From: JAUICS01 sp964384335
Lineage (GTDB): Bacteria; Pseudomonadota; Alphaproteobacteria; Micavibrionales; Micavibrionaceae
Assembly (NCBI GenBank): GCA_964384335.1
Contig: CAYLKN010000013.1
Coordinates: 1 to 53,207, forward strand
Length of the DNA: 53,207 nt
Reading direction: 5' to 3'
Below are positions 25,720 to 33,669 of this stretch, piece after piece (the first letter of the stretch is position 1; each line of letters opens with the position of its first letter). The position numbers and the translations under genes are program-made. The notes under the pieces were generated by a model. That model was not told where the DNA came from and did no database searches. It saw nothing but the letters and a program-made list of their open reading frames with translations.

Positions 25720-26064
25720 TTATCCCGGCTGTTGGCCGCCCTCATTCCCCTGATGTTCCTCCATCACCTGCATAATCGCGGCGAGCATTTTGGATACCAG
25801 AGTGTTGTTATCATTGCCTGCCCCTTTCGGGCCGGATGACGTATCGTTTGCCTGTTCCGCCCCTTTGAGCAGGATCGAGACTTTGTCCGATATGAAATCG
25901 ACGGTGCGGCGGGTGGCATGGTTGGTCAGGCGGGCGTAAACGCGGGTGGAGTCGGTGGATTTATGCGTTAAAAGTGGTTGCTCTCGACTATGGGGGGTAA
26001 TCTGGCATTGCTGTTTATGTTCATGCGGACGCTCCTTTGGGTAATGGTTTATCACAAAACTCAC
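25720..26064 (-). pseudogene. Tyrosine recombinase (integrase) C-terminal remnant
   Basis: The frame contains LLTHKSTDSTRVYARL, the end of a tyrosine recombinase with the nucleophile Tyr in RVYARL, followed by a helix (TRRTVDFISDKVSILL) and a polar tail as in many phage or plasmid integrases. The preceding 30 residues do not match, and the catalytic Arg and His motifs are missing, so this is the 3' end of a broken gene. It supports an old integrated element here. Confidence 0.6.
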
Positions 26065-26113
26065 ATACTTCTTAACTGTGTTCGTGTGAACAACCTATTG
26101 AGACATTACATCT

Positions 26114-26131
26114 AGGCCGTGACTGCGGCCT
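26114..26131. terminator. GC-rich hairpin downstream of the guaB-HIT genes
   Basis: AGGCCG (26114-26119) and CGGCCT (26126-26131) form a perfect six-base stem with a 6-base loop, 18 bases past the HIT stop. No T-run follows on the minus strand, so termination is uncertain. A second small palindrome, TGTTC-GTGT-GAACA, lies at 26079-26092. Confidence 0.35.
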
Positions 26132-26149
26132 TACGTCTGCATTCTGTTT

Positions 26150-26527
26150 TCAGGCGGCGCGGTCGTGCGACAGCATTGGTCCCAATGCGCGCCCCCCGAG
26201 AATGTGCGCGTGAAAATGCGGAACTTCCTGCCCTGCATTGGGGCCTGAATTGGCGATAACCCTGAAGCCTTTGCTGTTAATTCCCTGTTCGGCGGCAATT
26301 AAGGAAACTGCATTCCAGAAGGCTTTGATTTCCTGAGAATTCGCATTTGCACCAAAATCGGCAATATCAATATATTTTCCTTTGGGAATGACGAGTATAT
26401 GGATCGGTGCCCGGGGACTGATGTCATGAAAGGCCAGAACATGATCGTCTTCATAGACGGTATTGCATGGAATATCGCCTCTCAGTACTTTTGCGAAAAT
26501 ATTGTTGTCATCGTATTTTCCAGTCAT
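26150..26527 (-). CDS. HIT family nucleotide-binding hydrolase
   Basis: A 125-residue protein of the histidine triad (HinT-like) family: IFAKVLRGDIPCNTVYEDDHVLAFHDISPRAP start and the triad block EVPHFHAHILGGR. Such proteins hydrolyse nucleoside phosphoramidates. ATG 26527 has a GAGAGG upstream. It lies 13 bases after guaB, probably in the same transcript. Confidence 0.92.
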   Translation of the reverse strand: MTGKYDDNNIFAKVLRGDIPCNTVYEDDHVLAFHDISPRAPIHILVIPKGKYIDIADFGANANSQEIKAFWNAVSLIAAEQGINSKGFRVIANSGPNAGQEVPHFHAHILGGRALGPMLSHDRAA

Positions 26528-26540
26528 TGCATCCTCTCTT

Positions 26541-28013
26541 TTAATTTTGACGGTAATTCGGGGCCTCCCGGGTTATTGTGACATCATGGACATGGCTTTC
26601 ACGATATCCGGAAGACGTCATTCTTGTAAATTTTGCTTTCTTGTGAAGGGTCGGGATATCTGCACATCCTGTATACCCCATCGCGGCACGCAGGCCGCCC
26701 ATCAGCTGGTGCAGAACATTGCTCATCGGGCCTTTATAGGGAACTCTTCCTTCAATTCCTTCGGGAACGAATTTATTGGCGTTGTTCATCTGTGACTGAA
26801 AATACCTGTCTGCGGATCCCTGGGCCATGGCGCCCACCGAGCCCATGCCGCGATAGGCTTTATAGGATCGCCCCTGGTAGAGAATGACTTCGCCAGGGGC
26901 CTCATCAGTACCGCCAAAAAGACTGCCCAGCATTGCGCAGTCGGCGCCTGCGGCAATTGCCTTGGCCAGATCACCCGAATATTTAATTCCGCCGTCTGCA
27001 ATGCATGGTATATTCCGTTTCCTGCATACTGAAACAACATCCAGAATGGCTGAAAGCTGGGGCATGCCAACGCCTGCAACCACACGTGTCGTGCAAATTG
27101 AACCGGGCCCAATGCCGATTTTGATGCAATCCGCCCCGGCCTCGATAAGGGCTTTTGCCGCCTCTGCCGTCGCAACGTTTCCGGCCATAATCTGCATCGT
27201 GTTGGAGCCGATTTTTCTGATTTCAGAAACGGCATTTATGACATTTTTCGAATGACCGTGGGCAGTATCCACGCAAATGATATCGAGGCCCGTTCCGGAC
27301 ATTGCCTCTGCCCGCTCAAGACTCTGTTTACCTGTTCCGGTTGCCGCGCCGACACGCAACCGTCCCTGCTCATCCTTACAGGCATTCGGATAATTTTCGG
27401 ATTTTTCGATGTCCTTGACAGTGACCAGACCGATACAGCGTTCCTGATCGTCAACTACGAGTAATTTTTCAATTCTGTGTTTGTGCAGAAGACGTTTTGC
27501 CTCTTCCTTATCGACTTGATTGTAAACTTTGACAAGATTTTCCGAAGTCATGAGTTCCTTAACGGGCTGGCCACTGTTTTCGGCAAAACGTACGTCCCGG
27601 TTTGTTAAAATACCGACCAGCTTTCCGTTTTGTTCTGTAACCGGTATGCCCGATATTTTAGCGGCCCTCATGATATTCAGGGCTTCTTCAAGCGTTGCAT
27701 CGGGTCTGACCGTAATCGGGTTAACGACCATACCGGATTCGTAACGTTTAACCTTGCGAACCTCCTCCGCATGCTGGTCTGGGGTCATATTTCTATGTAT
27801 AACGCCAAGACCGCCCGACTGAGCCATGGCAATGGCCATTTCCGCCTCTGTCACGGTATCCATGGCCGCTGAGAGAATAGGTATATTAAGCTTGATAGAT
27901 CGTGTCAGAAATGTGGATGTACAGGTATCTCCGGGATGAATATCCGATTCCCCCGGAATAAGGAGGACATCGTCAAAAGTTAAGCTTTCGGGAATTGTTT
28001 TATTTGTGATCAT
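26541..28013 (-). CDS. guaB: IMP dehydrogenase
   Basis: A 490-residue enzyme converting IMP to XMP with NAD+, the committed step of GMP synthesis. Start TFDDVLLIPGESDI, two CBS domains inserted at about residues 95-205, the active-site Cys in GPGSICTTRVVAGVG, and RGMGSVGAM in the flap region are all seen. An AGGA lies upstream of the ATG at 28013. A 197-base gap separates it from the divergent hsp20. Confidence 0.97.
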   Translation of the reverse strand: MITNKTIPESLTFDDVLLIPGESDIHPGDTCTSTFLTRSIKLNIPILSAAMDTVTEAEMAIAMAQSGGLGVIHRNMTPDQHAEEVRKVKRYESGMVVNPITVRPDATLEEALNIMRAAKISGIPVTEQNGKLVGILTNRDVRFAENSGQPVKELMTSENLVKVYNQVDKEEAKRLLHKHRIEKLLVVDDQERCIGLVTVKDIEKSENYPNACKDEQGRLRVGAATGTGKQSLERAEAMSGTGLDIICVDTAHGHSKNVINAVSEIRKIGSNTMQIMAGNVATAEAAKALIEAGADCIKIGIGPGSICTTRVVAGVGMPQLSAILDVVSVCRKRNIPCIADGGIKYSGDLAKAIAAGADCAMLGSLFGGTDEAPGEVILYQGRSYKAYRGMGSVGAMAQGSADRYFQSQMNNANKFVPEGIEGRVPYKGPMSNVLHQLMGGLRAAMGYTGCADIPTLHKKAKFTRMTSSGYRESHVHDVTITREAPNYRQN

Positions 28014-28210
28014 GCAAATCCGTCCTTTTTTGAATTTGCATTGAGTTTATACACTCCAGAAGGGATAAAGTAAACCTTATAAAACATGTTTTGCAATTTT
28101 GAGGATCAGGGTTTCATGGAGTTGATTTCCCGAAAAACTCATATATATATTTATATGTGAGAAAAGTGCCGTATCGGGCTTTTTAAATACTCGCTCAAAA
28201 GGAGGAGGTT

Positions 28211-28696
28211 ATGACGCGTTTGTCAATTTTTGATAACCCATTATTTCTGGGTTTTGATCAGTTTGAACAGACTCTGGAACGTCTGAAAAAACATGCAACG
28301 GACGGATATCCCCCTTACAATATAGAACAGACGGATGACCGCAGGCTTCGCCTGACACTGGCAGTGGCTGGATTTACGCTTAATGATCTTGACGTCGAGC
28401 TGGATAACAATCAACTGGTCATTAAAGGGAAACAAACTGACACTGATGATTGTGTTTATCTGTACAGAGGCATCGCTTCCCGTCAGTTTCAAAAAACCTT
28501 TGTTCTGGCCGATAATGTAGAAGTATTAGGCGCAAACCTGGATAACGGTTTGTTGAAAATCGATTTGTACAAGAAACAGCCCGAATCAAATGCGCAAAAG
28601 ATTGAAATAAGTGCAGGCAATGACAAATCTTCTAAACTGAACATGCTGAACGCAGAAGATATGAAAAAGAAGTCAAAAGAAAGTAACAAAAATTAG
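28211..28696 (+). CDS. Small heat-shock protein (Hsp20/IbpA type)
   Basis: A 161-residue alpha-crystallin-type chaperone. N-terminus FDNPLFLGFDQFEQTLERL and the core from YNIEQTDDRRLRLTLAVAGF to LDNGLLKIDLYK match the IbpA group. The C-terminal KIEI fits the I-x-I contact motif; a Lys-rich tail follows. A very strong AAAGGAGGAGG lies 3-4 bases before the ATG. The AT-rich leader contains an inverted repeat (CATATA/TATATG), but I could not define a thermometer or heat-shock promoter. Confidence 0.92.
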   Translation: MTRLSIFDNPLFLGFDQFEQTLERLKKHATDGYPPYNIEQTDDRRLRLTLAVAGFTLNDLDVELDNNQLVIKGKQTDTDDCVYLYRGIASRQFQKTFVLADNVEVLGANLDNGLLKIDLYKKQPESNAQKIEISAGNDKSSKLNMLNAEDMKKKSKESNKN

Positions 28697-28741
28697 CATT
28701 TAAAGCGATTATACCTTAATATTTAAGAAAGGGTTATTACG

Positions 28742-28984
28742 ATGACGGATTATAAACATATTGAAGAAGGGAATGTGGTCCAATATCTCAAGGACCTGAG
28801 CAGGCAGAGTTTCCTGTCACTGGGCTTAAATCACGTTGCGTTTATAAAGCCGGTTGCTGTGGGTGAACGCGTTGAATACTCAATTTATGCAGCTGACGGC
28901 ACATTTATTATGAATGTTGATGATTTTGAGAAAGCCAGGGTTTTAGTTCAACAAAACGATCTTGAGCTCGTTGCCGTTCACTAG
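28742..28984 (+). CDS. DUF1150 family small protein
   Basis: An 80-residue protein with LGLNHVAFIKPV and a YSIYAADGTFIMNVDDFEKARVLVQQNDLELV pattern that matches DUF1150, a family I know from alphaproteobacteria beside small heat-shock genes. Function unknown. It follows hsp20 by 45 bases with GAAAGGG upstream, so co-expression under stress is likely. Confidence 0.82.
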   Translation: MTDYKHIEEGNVVQYLKDLSRQSFLSLGLNHVAFIKPVAVGERVEYSIYAADGTFIMNVDDFEKARVLVQQNDLELVAVH

Positions 28985-29043
28985 GGCAGATCGTGTTCAA
29001 ATATAATCACTATAATTATATCTGAGAAGCGTGAATCTGCCCT
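28983..29043. terminator. Nested hairpin between DUF1150 and ptsN
   Basis: AGGGCAGAT (28983-28991, overlapping the DUF1150 stop) pairs with ATCTGCCCT (29035-29043). Inside, ATATAAT (29001-29007) pairs with ATTATAT (29015-29021). The genes on either side converge, so this could act as a terminator for either strand, though no strong T-run follows. Confidence 0.45.
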
Positions 29044-29059
29044 GACTTATTGAATAGAC

Positions 29060-29116
29060 GAGCAAATTCACGCGATCAAAAATCGCAAAGCGATTCTTTT
29101 TGATCGCGATTTGCTC
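29060..29116. repeat. Long imperfect inverted repeat with possible terminator role
   Basis: GAGCAAAT...CGCGATCAAAAA..TCGC (29060-29086) pairs, with small bulges, with GCGA..TTTTTGATCGCGATTTGCTC (29090-29116) around a 3-base loop. It is longer than a usual terminator. It lies between converging genes, close to the hairpin at 28983-29043. It may be a bidirectional terminator or a REP/MITE-like element; only one copy was noticed. Confidence 0.5.
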
Positions 29117-29144
29117 TAGACAACAGTACGGATTTAAAAAGTAA

Positions 29145-29624
29145 TCAGGCCGCGATCGTGTCGATCCGGTCTTCTTCTTTTGTGAAAATAATTTCCAGAA
29201 CTTCTTGGTTTTCCGCCTGCCTTAAGGAATTTATAACTGTTTTGTTGCGTAAATGTCTTGTGATTCTGGCCAGGCGCTGCAGATGAAAATGTGCTTCTTC
29301 CTCATCAGGTGAGAGGATAACAACCACAATATCGACAGGTTTCTGATCAACGGACTGAAATTCAACTGGTCGCTCAAGCCTGACCAGGGTTATAAAAGGC
29401 TGGTCCACATTTTTTGATTTTCCGTGCGCGATGGCAACGCCGCTGCCTATTCCGGATGGCGACTGCCTTTCGGCATCCAGGAGGGCCTCATTCGTATCTG
29501 CAGCGTTTATCCCGGATATTTGGGCTATTTTCTCGGAAACAGTCTTGAATATTTCTTTGTAATTTACGCAGGCAAGATTATGAATAACAAGTTTTAAGGA
29601 GTCTCTGTCGCTTTTATTAAGCAT
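29145..29624 (-). CDS. ptsN: Nitrogen PTS enzyme IIA
   Basis: A 159-residue EIIA-Ntr, a phosphate-accepting regulator linked to nitrogen, potassium and envelope control. The phosphorylated His lies in SGVAIAHGKSKNV (about residue 66). RLERPVEFQSVDQKPVDIVVVILSP is family typical. It is usually near lptB-rpoN-hpf; here it is alone, convergent with DUF1150 and divergent from aroB across 176 bases. Confidence 0.93.
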   Translation of the reverse strand: MLNKSDRDSLKLVIHNLACVNYKEIFKTVSEKIAQISGINAADTNEALLDAERQSPSGIGSGVAIAHGKSKNVDQPFITLVRLERPVEFQSVDQKPVDIVVVILSPDEEEAHFHLQRLARITRHLRNKTVINSLRQAENQEVLEIIFTKEEDRIDTIAA

Positions 29625-29800
29625 TTTTATATCCCACGAGATGTTGAGTTTATGAATTATTTTTGAAACAGTATATATTAAATATTAATGAATGCTTAAT
29701 ACTACGGGGCTTTCTAAAGGGCGAGTGACTTTGGGGTATTTTGCACATATAATTTAACTGAAAAACATGAAATATATTTCACAGGCCGGAATGAATCGAC

Positions 29801-30889
29801 ATGAAATCTGTTGATATAACTCTGGATCATCACGCCTATGAAATCCTTATAGGAAAAGGTCTGCTGAAAGACTTTGCCGGGCACTTGAGGCAATTTTCCG
29901 TATCGGAAAAATGTGCAGTGTTTACCGATGAAAATGTTGGCAAGATTTACGGCGAAACTCTGCGGGACAATTTGTCAAACGCAGGCTTTAATGTTGTCTA
30001 TCGTACTTTTCCAGGAAATGAGGAGCATAAAACAATCGATAGTATTCAAAGGTTTTATGCGGCCTGTCTTGAGAACAGGCTGGACCGAAAGACGCCTGTC
30101 ATCGCTTTGGGTGGGGGCGTCACCGGTGATGTTGTCGGGTTTGCAGCGGCTACCTATGTAAGGGGTGTTCCGTTTTTTCAAATTCCAACCTCACTTCTGG
30201 CCATGGTTGATTCGAGCGTGGGCGGCAAAGTCGGCTACAACCACCCCATGGGCAAAAACATGATCGGTGCGTTTTATCATCCTCTTTCGGTGCTTGTTGA
30301 TACCGACGTTTTGCAGAGCTTGCCGGACAATGAATTCCGGAACGGTCTTGCTGAATGCGTAAAACATGCTGTGATTCGGGATCAATACCTTTTTAAATGG
30401 TACGAAAATAATCTTGTGGCCATCAAAAACAAAGATCGGCTTTGTCTTGAGGAGCTGATATTCAGAAACGTTTCTATAAAGGCCGGCATTGTTAAAGAGG
30501 ATGAAAAGGAAGCCGGCGTCAGGGCTTTGCTGAATTTCGGTCATACGTTCGGCCATGCGGTAGAATCGGTAACAGGTTACACCCGTTTCAAACATGGTGA
30601 GGCTGTTGCTTTGGGCTGTGTTGCGGCCACCTTTCTGTCTGTGTATGAAAAATATTGCGATGATTCGGTATTAAGTCGTCTTGAGGCGCTTTTAAATGCA
30701 TTCGGCCTTCCTGTTAAGGCGGAACTTCCGGAGTGCTCTGAGTTGATCAATGCAATGGGGCACGACAAAAAAGTACAAGACGGTGTTTTAAGGCTTATTT
30801 TACCCCGCAGGATAGGAGAAGCTGAAATCATGACAGATATACCGGAAGCCTCAATCAGGAAAGCGTGGGAGTATATTGGCGCACATTAA
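29801..30889 (+). CDS. aroB: 3-dehydroquinate synthase
   Basis: A 362-residue enzyme closing the first ring of the shikimate pathway. The NAD-binding GGGVTGDVVGFAAATYVRG and metal-binding residues in GLAECVKHAVI, NFGHTFGHAVE and KHGEAVALG are present. DSSVGGKVGYNHPMGKNMIGAFYHP is typical. aroK, often just upstream, is not here. Confidence 0.96.
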   Translation: MKSVDITLDHHAYEILIGKGLLKDFAGHLRQFSVSEKCAVFTDENVGKIYGETLRDNLSNAGFNVVYRTFPGNEEHKTIDSIQRFYAACLENRLDRKTPVIALGGGVTGDVVGFAAATYVRGVPFFQIPTSLLAMVDSSVGGKVGYNHPMGKNMIGAFYHPLSVLVDTDVLQSLPDNEFRNGLAECVKHAVIRDQYLFKWYENNLVAIKNKDRLCLEELIFRNVSIKAGIVKEDEKEAGVRALLNFGHTFGHAVESVTGYTRFKHGEAVALGCVAATFLSVYEKYCDDSVLSRLEALLNAFGLPVKAELPECSELINAMGHDKKVQDGVLRLILPRRIGEAEIMTDIPEASIRKAWEYIGAH

Positions 30890-31068
30890 CTGTGACTGGA
30901 GGTCTCAAAAGACTCGGGACAAGTTTTTATTTTCACTATACAAACACGAATGTATTCTTAACCTTATCATGCGTGTTAAATGCCAACACGCCTAAAATTG
31001 GTTGGATTAAAAGATAACCGGAATATTTGAAATTTTTTTGAATAGGAATAATTTCAATCTAGACAAGC

Positions 31069-31115
31069 ATACTAAATCTAGTATTATGAAGAAAGATAAA
31101 CACTAGAGATTGTTA
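31069..31115. promoter_or_regulatory. Pair of NrdR-like boxes
   Basis: Box 1 is 31069-31084 and box 2 is 31100-31115; each agrees at 12 of 16 positions with the published consensus acaCwAtATaTwGtgt, counted by eye. Start-to-start spacing is 31 bases, three helical turns, as known for NrdR pairs. Box 1 covers the -10 element and box 2 lies just past the expected start, fitting repression by NrdR when nucleotides are plentiful. Confidence 0.6.
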
Positions 31116-31125
31116 TCTAGATCAG

Positions 31126-31142
31126 TTATCCACATATCCACA
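31126..31142. promoter_or_regulatory. Tandem DnaA-like boxes
   Basis: TTATCCACA at 31126-31134 is a perfect DnaA box, and ATATCCACA at 31134-31142 differs at one base. DnaA is known to control nrdAB in Escherichia coli. Here the boxes lie downstream of the proposed transcription start, so the effect could be roadblock rather than activation. This is not an origin: the cluster is short and inside a leader. Confidence 0.45.
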
Positions 31143-31202
31143 GCCCGGGTTTGTCCCGGGGTTTTAACCTTTTTAAATCAGTCTTTAGACAGGAGAAGAT
31201 CC

Positions 31203-33110
31203 ATGTTTGATGTAGCGCAGCTTGAGCGCGGAAATCGTGTGCAAATTGACCGTTCTCGCGACGAAAACCTTACCACTTTCGGCAAAGCCACTTTGACCGA
31301 CAGGTACCTTATGCCTGAGGAATCGTATCAGGATCTTTTTGCCAGAGTTTCCATGCATTACAGTGACAATAACGAGCATGCGCAGCGCATTTATGATTAT
31401 ATTTCGCGCCTCTGGTTCATGCCTGCCACACCCGTTTTGTCAAACGGGGGAACAAGTCGCGGGCTTCCCATTTCATGTTTTCTGAATGAAAGCGGAGACA
31501 GTCTTGAAAATATTGTTGATCTCTGGAATGAGAATGTCTGGCTCGCCGCGCGCGGCGGGGGTATTGGTTCCTACTGGGGGAATGTTCGCTCGATTGGTGA
31601 AAAAGTTGGCCGCAACGGAAAAACAAGCGGTATTGTACCGTTTATTCGCGTTATGGATTCTCTTACTCTGGCCATTTCGCAGGGATCGTTGCGCAGAGGG
31701 TCGGCGGCAATTTATCTGCCTGTATGGCATCCGGAAATTGATGAGTTTATTGAAATAAGACGGCCAACCGGTGGTGATCCGAATCGGAAGGCGCTGAACC
31801 TTCACCATGGAATACTTATCCCCGATGCGTTTATGCTGGCTGTTGAGCGGGATGAGCAATGGGCGTTAAAATCACCGAAAGACGGGCATGTTGTTGACAA
31901 GGTCAGTGCGCGTGACCTTTGGATACGAATCATGACGGCGCGTATTGAAACCGGTGAGCCTTACGTGATTTACATTGACAGTGTAAATTCCCGTATCCCT
32001 GAACATCATAAAATGGCGGGCTTGCAGGTTAAAATGTCTAATCTGTGTTCTGAGATCACCCTGCCGACAGGAAAAGACCATCTCGGCAATGACAGAACGG
32101 CTGTATGCTGCCTCTCATCTCTTAATCTTGAAAAATATGATGAATGGCAGGATAACCCCATTTTTGTCGAGGACGTCATGCGTTTCCTTGATAACGTACT
32201 GACCGATTTTATTGAAAATGCACCCGACGAAATGAAAAAGGCCAGATACTCCGCCATGCGTGAGCGTTCCGTGGGCCTTGGCGTAATGGGTTTTCATGGC
32301 TTCCTGCAGTCAAAAATGATTCCGATGGAAAGCGTTATGGCTAAGGTCTGGAATCGCAGAATGTTTGAGAGAATTAAGCGCCAGGCCGATGAAGCCAGCG
32401 TCAAGCTTGCGCATGAGCGCGGTCCGTGCCCCGATGCGGCAGATTACGGTATTATGGAACGGTTCTCGAATAAAATGGCAATTGCCCCGACCGCCTCCAT
32501 TTCAATTATATGTGGCGGCGCTTCGCCGGGCATTGAGCCGAATGCGGCGAATGCATTTACGCATAAAACGCTTTCCGGCTCGTTTGCTGTAAGAAACCGC
32601 TATCTTGAGCGGCTTTTAGAAGAAAAAGGGAAAAATACAGACGACATCTGGTCATCGATCTTTACAAATGAAGGATCGGTTCAGCATCTGGACTTTCTTA
32701 CAGAAGATGAAAAGGATGTTTTCAAAACGGCCTTTGAAATTGACCAGAGGTGGTTGATCGAGCATTGCGCCGACCGGACGCCGTTTGTATGCCAGGCGCA
32801 GTCATTGAACATTTTCCTTCCTGCCGATGTCCATAAAAAAGATTTACACCGTATTCACTGGGATGCATGGAAAAAGGGTGTGAAATCACTTTACTATTGC
32901 CGCTCTAAATCAATCCAGCGCGCCGAGTCTCAGTCAAGCTGGGAAAGAACGAAAGGTGAGGCACCAAAAGACAACCGCCAGCCAGAGCTTGGTGACAGTC
33001 TTAGTGATATTGCTGCCATGGCTCAGATTAAATCAAAGGCAAAACGTGAAAGTGGCGAGGATTCCTCTTCTGAAGAGCCTAAATACGAAGAATGTCTGGC
33101 CTGTCAGTAA
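31203..33110 (+). CDS. nrdA: Class I ribonucleoside-diphosphate reductase alpha subunit
   Basis: A 635-residue catalytic subunit reducing ribonucleotides. Active-site Cys in GLPISCFLNE, the N-x-C-x-E block SNLCSEITLP, second Cys in AVCCLSSLNL, the tyrosine pair in SLYYCRSKS and the C-terminal redox Cys pair ECLACQ are present. The protein begins almost directly with the barrel domain: the N-terminal ATP-cone (about 90 residues in Escherichia coli NrdA, 761 total) is missing. ATG 31203 has AGGAGA upstream. The beta subunit gene is not adjacent. Confidence 0.93.
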   Translation: MFDVAQLERGNRVQIDRSRDENLTTFGKATLTDRYLMPEESYQDLFARVSMHYSDNNEHAQRIYDYISRLWFMPATPVLSNGGTSRGLPISCFLNESGDSLENIVDLWNENVWLAARGGGIGSYWGNVRSIGEKVGRNGKTSGIVPFIRVMDSLTLAISQGSLRRGSAAIYLPVWHPEIDEFIEIRRPTGGDPNRKALNLHHGILIPDAFMLAVERDEQWALKSPKDGHVVDKVSARDLWIRIMTARIETGEPYVIYIDSVNSRIPEHHKMAGLQVKMSNLCSEITLPTGKDHLGNDRTAVCCLSSLNLEKYDEWQDNPIFVEDVMRFLDNVLTDFIENAPDEMKKARYSAMRERSVGLGVMGFHGFLQSKMIPMESVMAKVWNRRMFERIKRQADEASVKLAHERGPCPDAADYGIMERFSNKMAIAPTASISIICGGASPGIEPNAANAFTHKTLSGSFAVRNRYLERLLEEKGKNTDDIWSSIFTNEGSVQHLDFLTEDEKDVFKTAFEIDQRWLIEHCADRTPFVCQAQSLNIFLPADVHKKDLHRIHWDAWKKGVKSLYYCRSKSIQRAESQSSWERTKGEAPKDNRQPELGDSLSDIAAMAQIKSKAKRESGEDSSSEEPKYEECLACQ

Positions 33111-33119
33111 GTTTGTCTT

Positions 33120-33386
33120 TTAATCCTTTTGAGCGTGTACCTCCGCTTTATAGGCGCAAAACATGCTCAAAAGAAAAGCGCAAAAGGATACGGCAAGCCC
33201 TAAAATAATAAATTCCTGCATATAAAAATAAATCACGGGAATTGTTATGGCGAACCCAGCCATCCGCCCCGCGCATATGCAGATTTCCATAGCGGCAAGC
33301 AAACGCAACGATTTTCTGTCATACCATTGCCCCGTCAGAGAGACCTGCCGGCAACAAGATATTGAACCGTATAGACATTCAGGCAA
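33120..33386 (-). CDS. Possible small membrane protein
   Basis: The C-terminal 56 residues from ATG 33290 hold one or two hydrophobic segments (FAITIPVIYFYMQEFIILGLAVSFCAFLLSMF) and a polar tail. The frame opens at a TTG at 33386. No Shine-Dalgarno was found for either start and I recognise no family. It converges with the reductase gene nine bases away. Confidence 0.35.
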   Translation of the reverse strand: MPECLYGSISCCRQVSLTGQWYDRKSLRLLAAMEICICAGRMAGFAITIPVIYFYMQEFIILGLAVSFCAFLLSMFCAYKAEVHAQKD

Positions 33387-33410
33387 TCAATAAAATCCAG
33401 AAAGTCAGGA

Positions 33411-33611
33411 TTAATTTTCATTATTTTCCTGTTTTAAAGCGTATTGCTCCACACTTAATCTCCAGCCGGTCATAATCATTGTATCAATGCTTTGTGATCG
33501 CCAATAGGCAAGGTCCTGCTCCTGCAATTTTTCATGCTCGGAAAGATGAAAAGATTGCTCTTTCCAGTTTTGTCTTCGGATCTCTGCACGTCTGCGAAAA
33601 TCTTTATTCAT
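33411..33611 (-). CDS. Small basic/acidic helical protein (66 residues)
   Basis: Begins MNKDFRRRAEIRRQNWKEQ, a charged probably helical protein without membrane segment. Unknown family. ATG 33611 is preferred over a GTG one codon upstream. It is divergent from xseA across 58 bases. Confidence 0.45.
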   Translation of the reverse strand: MNKDFRRRAEIRRQNWKEQSFHLSEHEKLQEQDLAYWRSQSIDTMIMTGWRLSVEQYALKQENNEN

Positions 33612-33669
33612 CACTATACATTATCATATTATAGTTTTCGGCAGATATGATTTCTTTTATACTTGCGCG

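Larger units (their letters stand above)
30890..31202 (+). promoter_or_regulatory. Leader and control region of the ribonucleotide reductase gene
   Basis: A 313-base gap without a gene. A plausible promoter is TAGACA (31060-31065), 16-base spacer, TATTAT (31082-31087). Two NrdR-like boxes and two DnaA-like boxes overlap or follow it (separate entries). CCCGGG-TTTGT-CCCGGG at about 31145-31161 makes a strong hairpin followed by a T-rich stretch, possibly an attenuator in the transcript leader. AGGAGA precedes the ATG at 31203. Confidence 0.5.

Noticed and set aside
26079..26092. TGTTC-GTGT-GAACA palindrome as a LexA box
   Set aside because: It matches neither the alphaproteobacterial GTTC-N7-GTTC nor the CTGT-N8-ACAG form, and no SOS gene follows.
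28080..28210. Heat-shock promoter or RNA thermometer before hsp20
   Set aside because: A CTCATATAT stretch and palindromes are present, but no -35 at proper spacing and no segment pairing well with GGAGGAGG was found.
31126..31142. DnaA boxes as part of an origin
   Set aside because: Only two boxes, no AT-rich unwinding region beside them, and they lie in the reductase leader.
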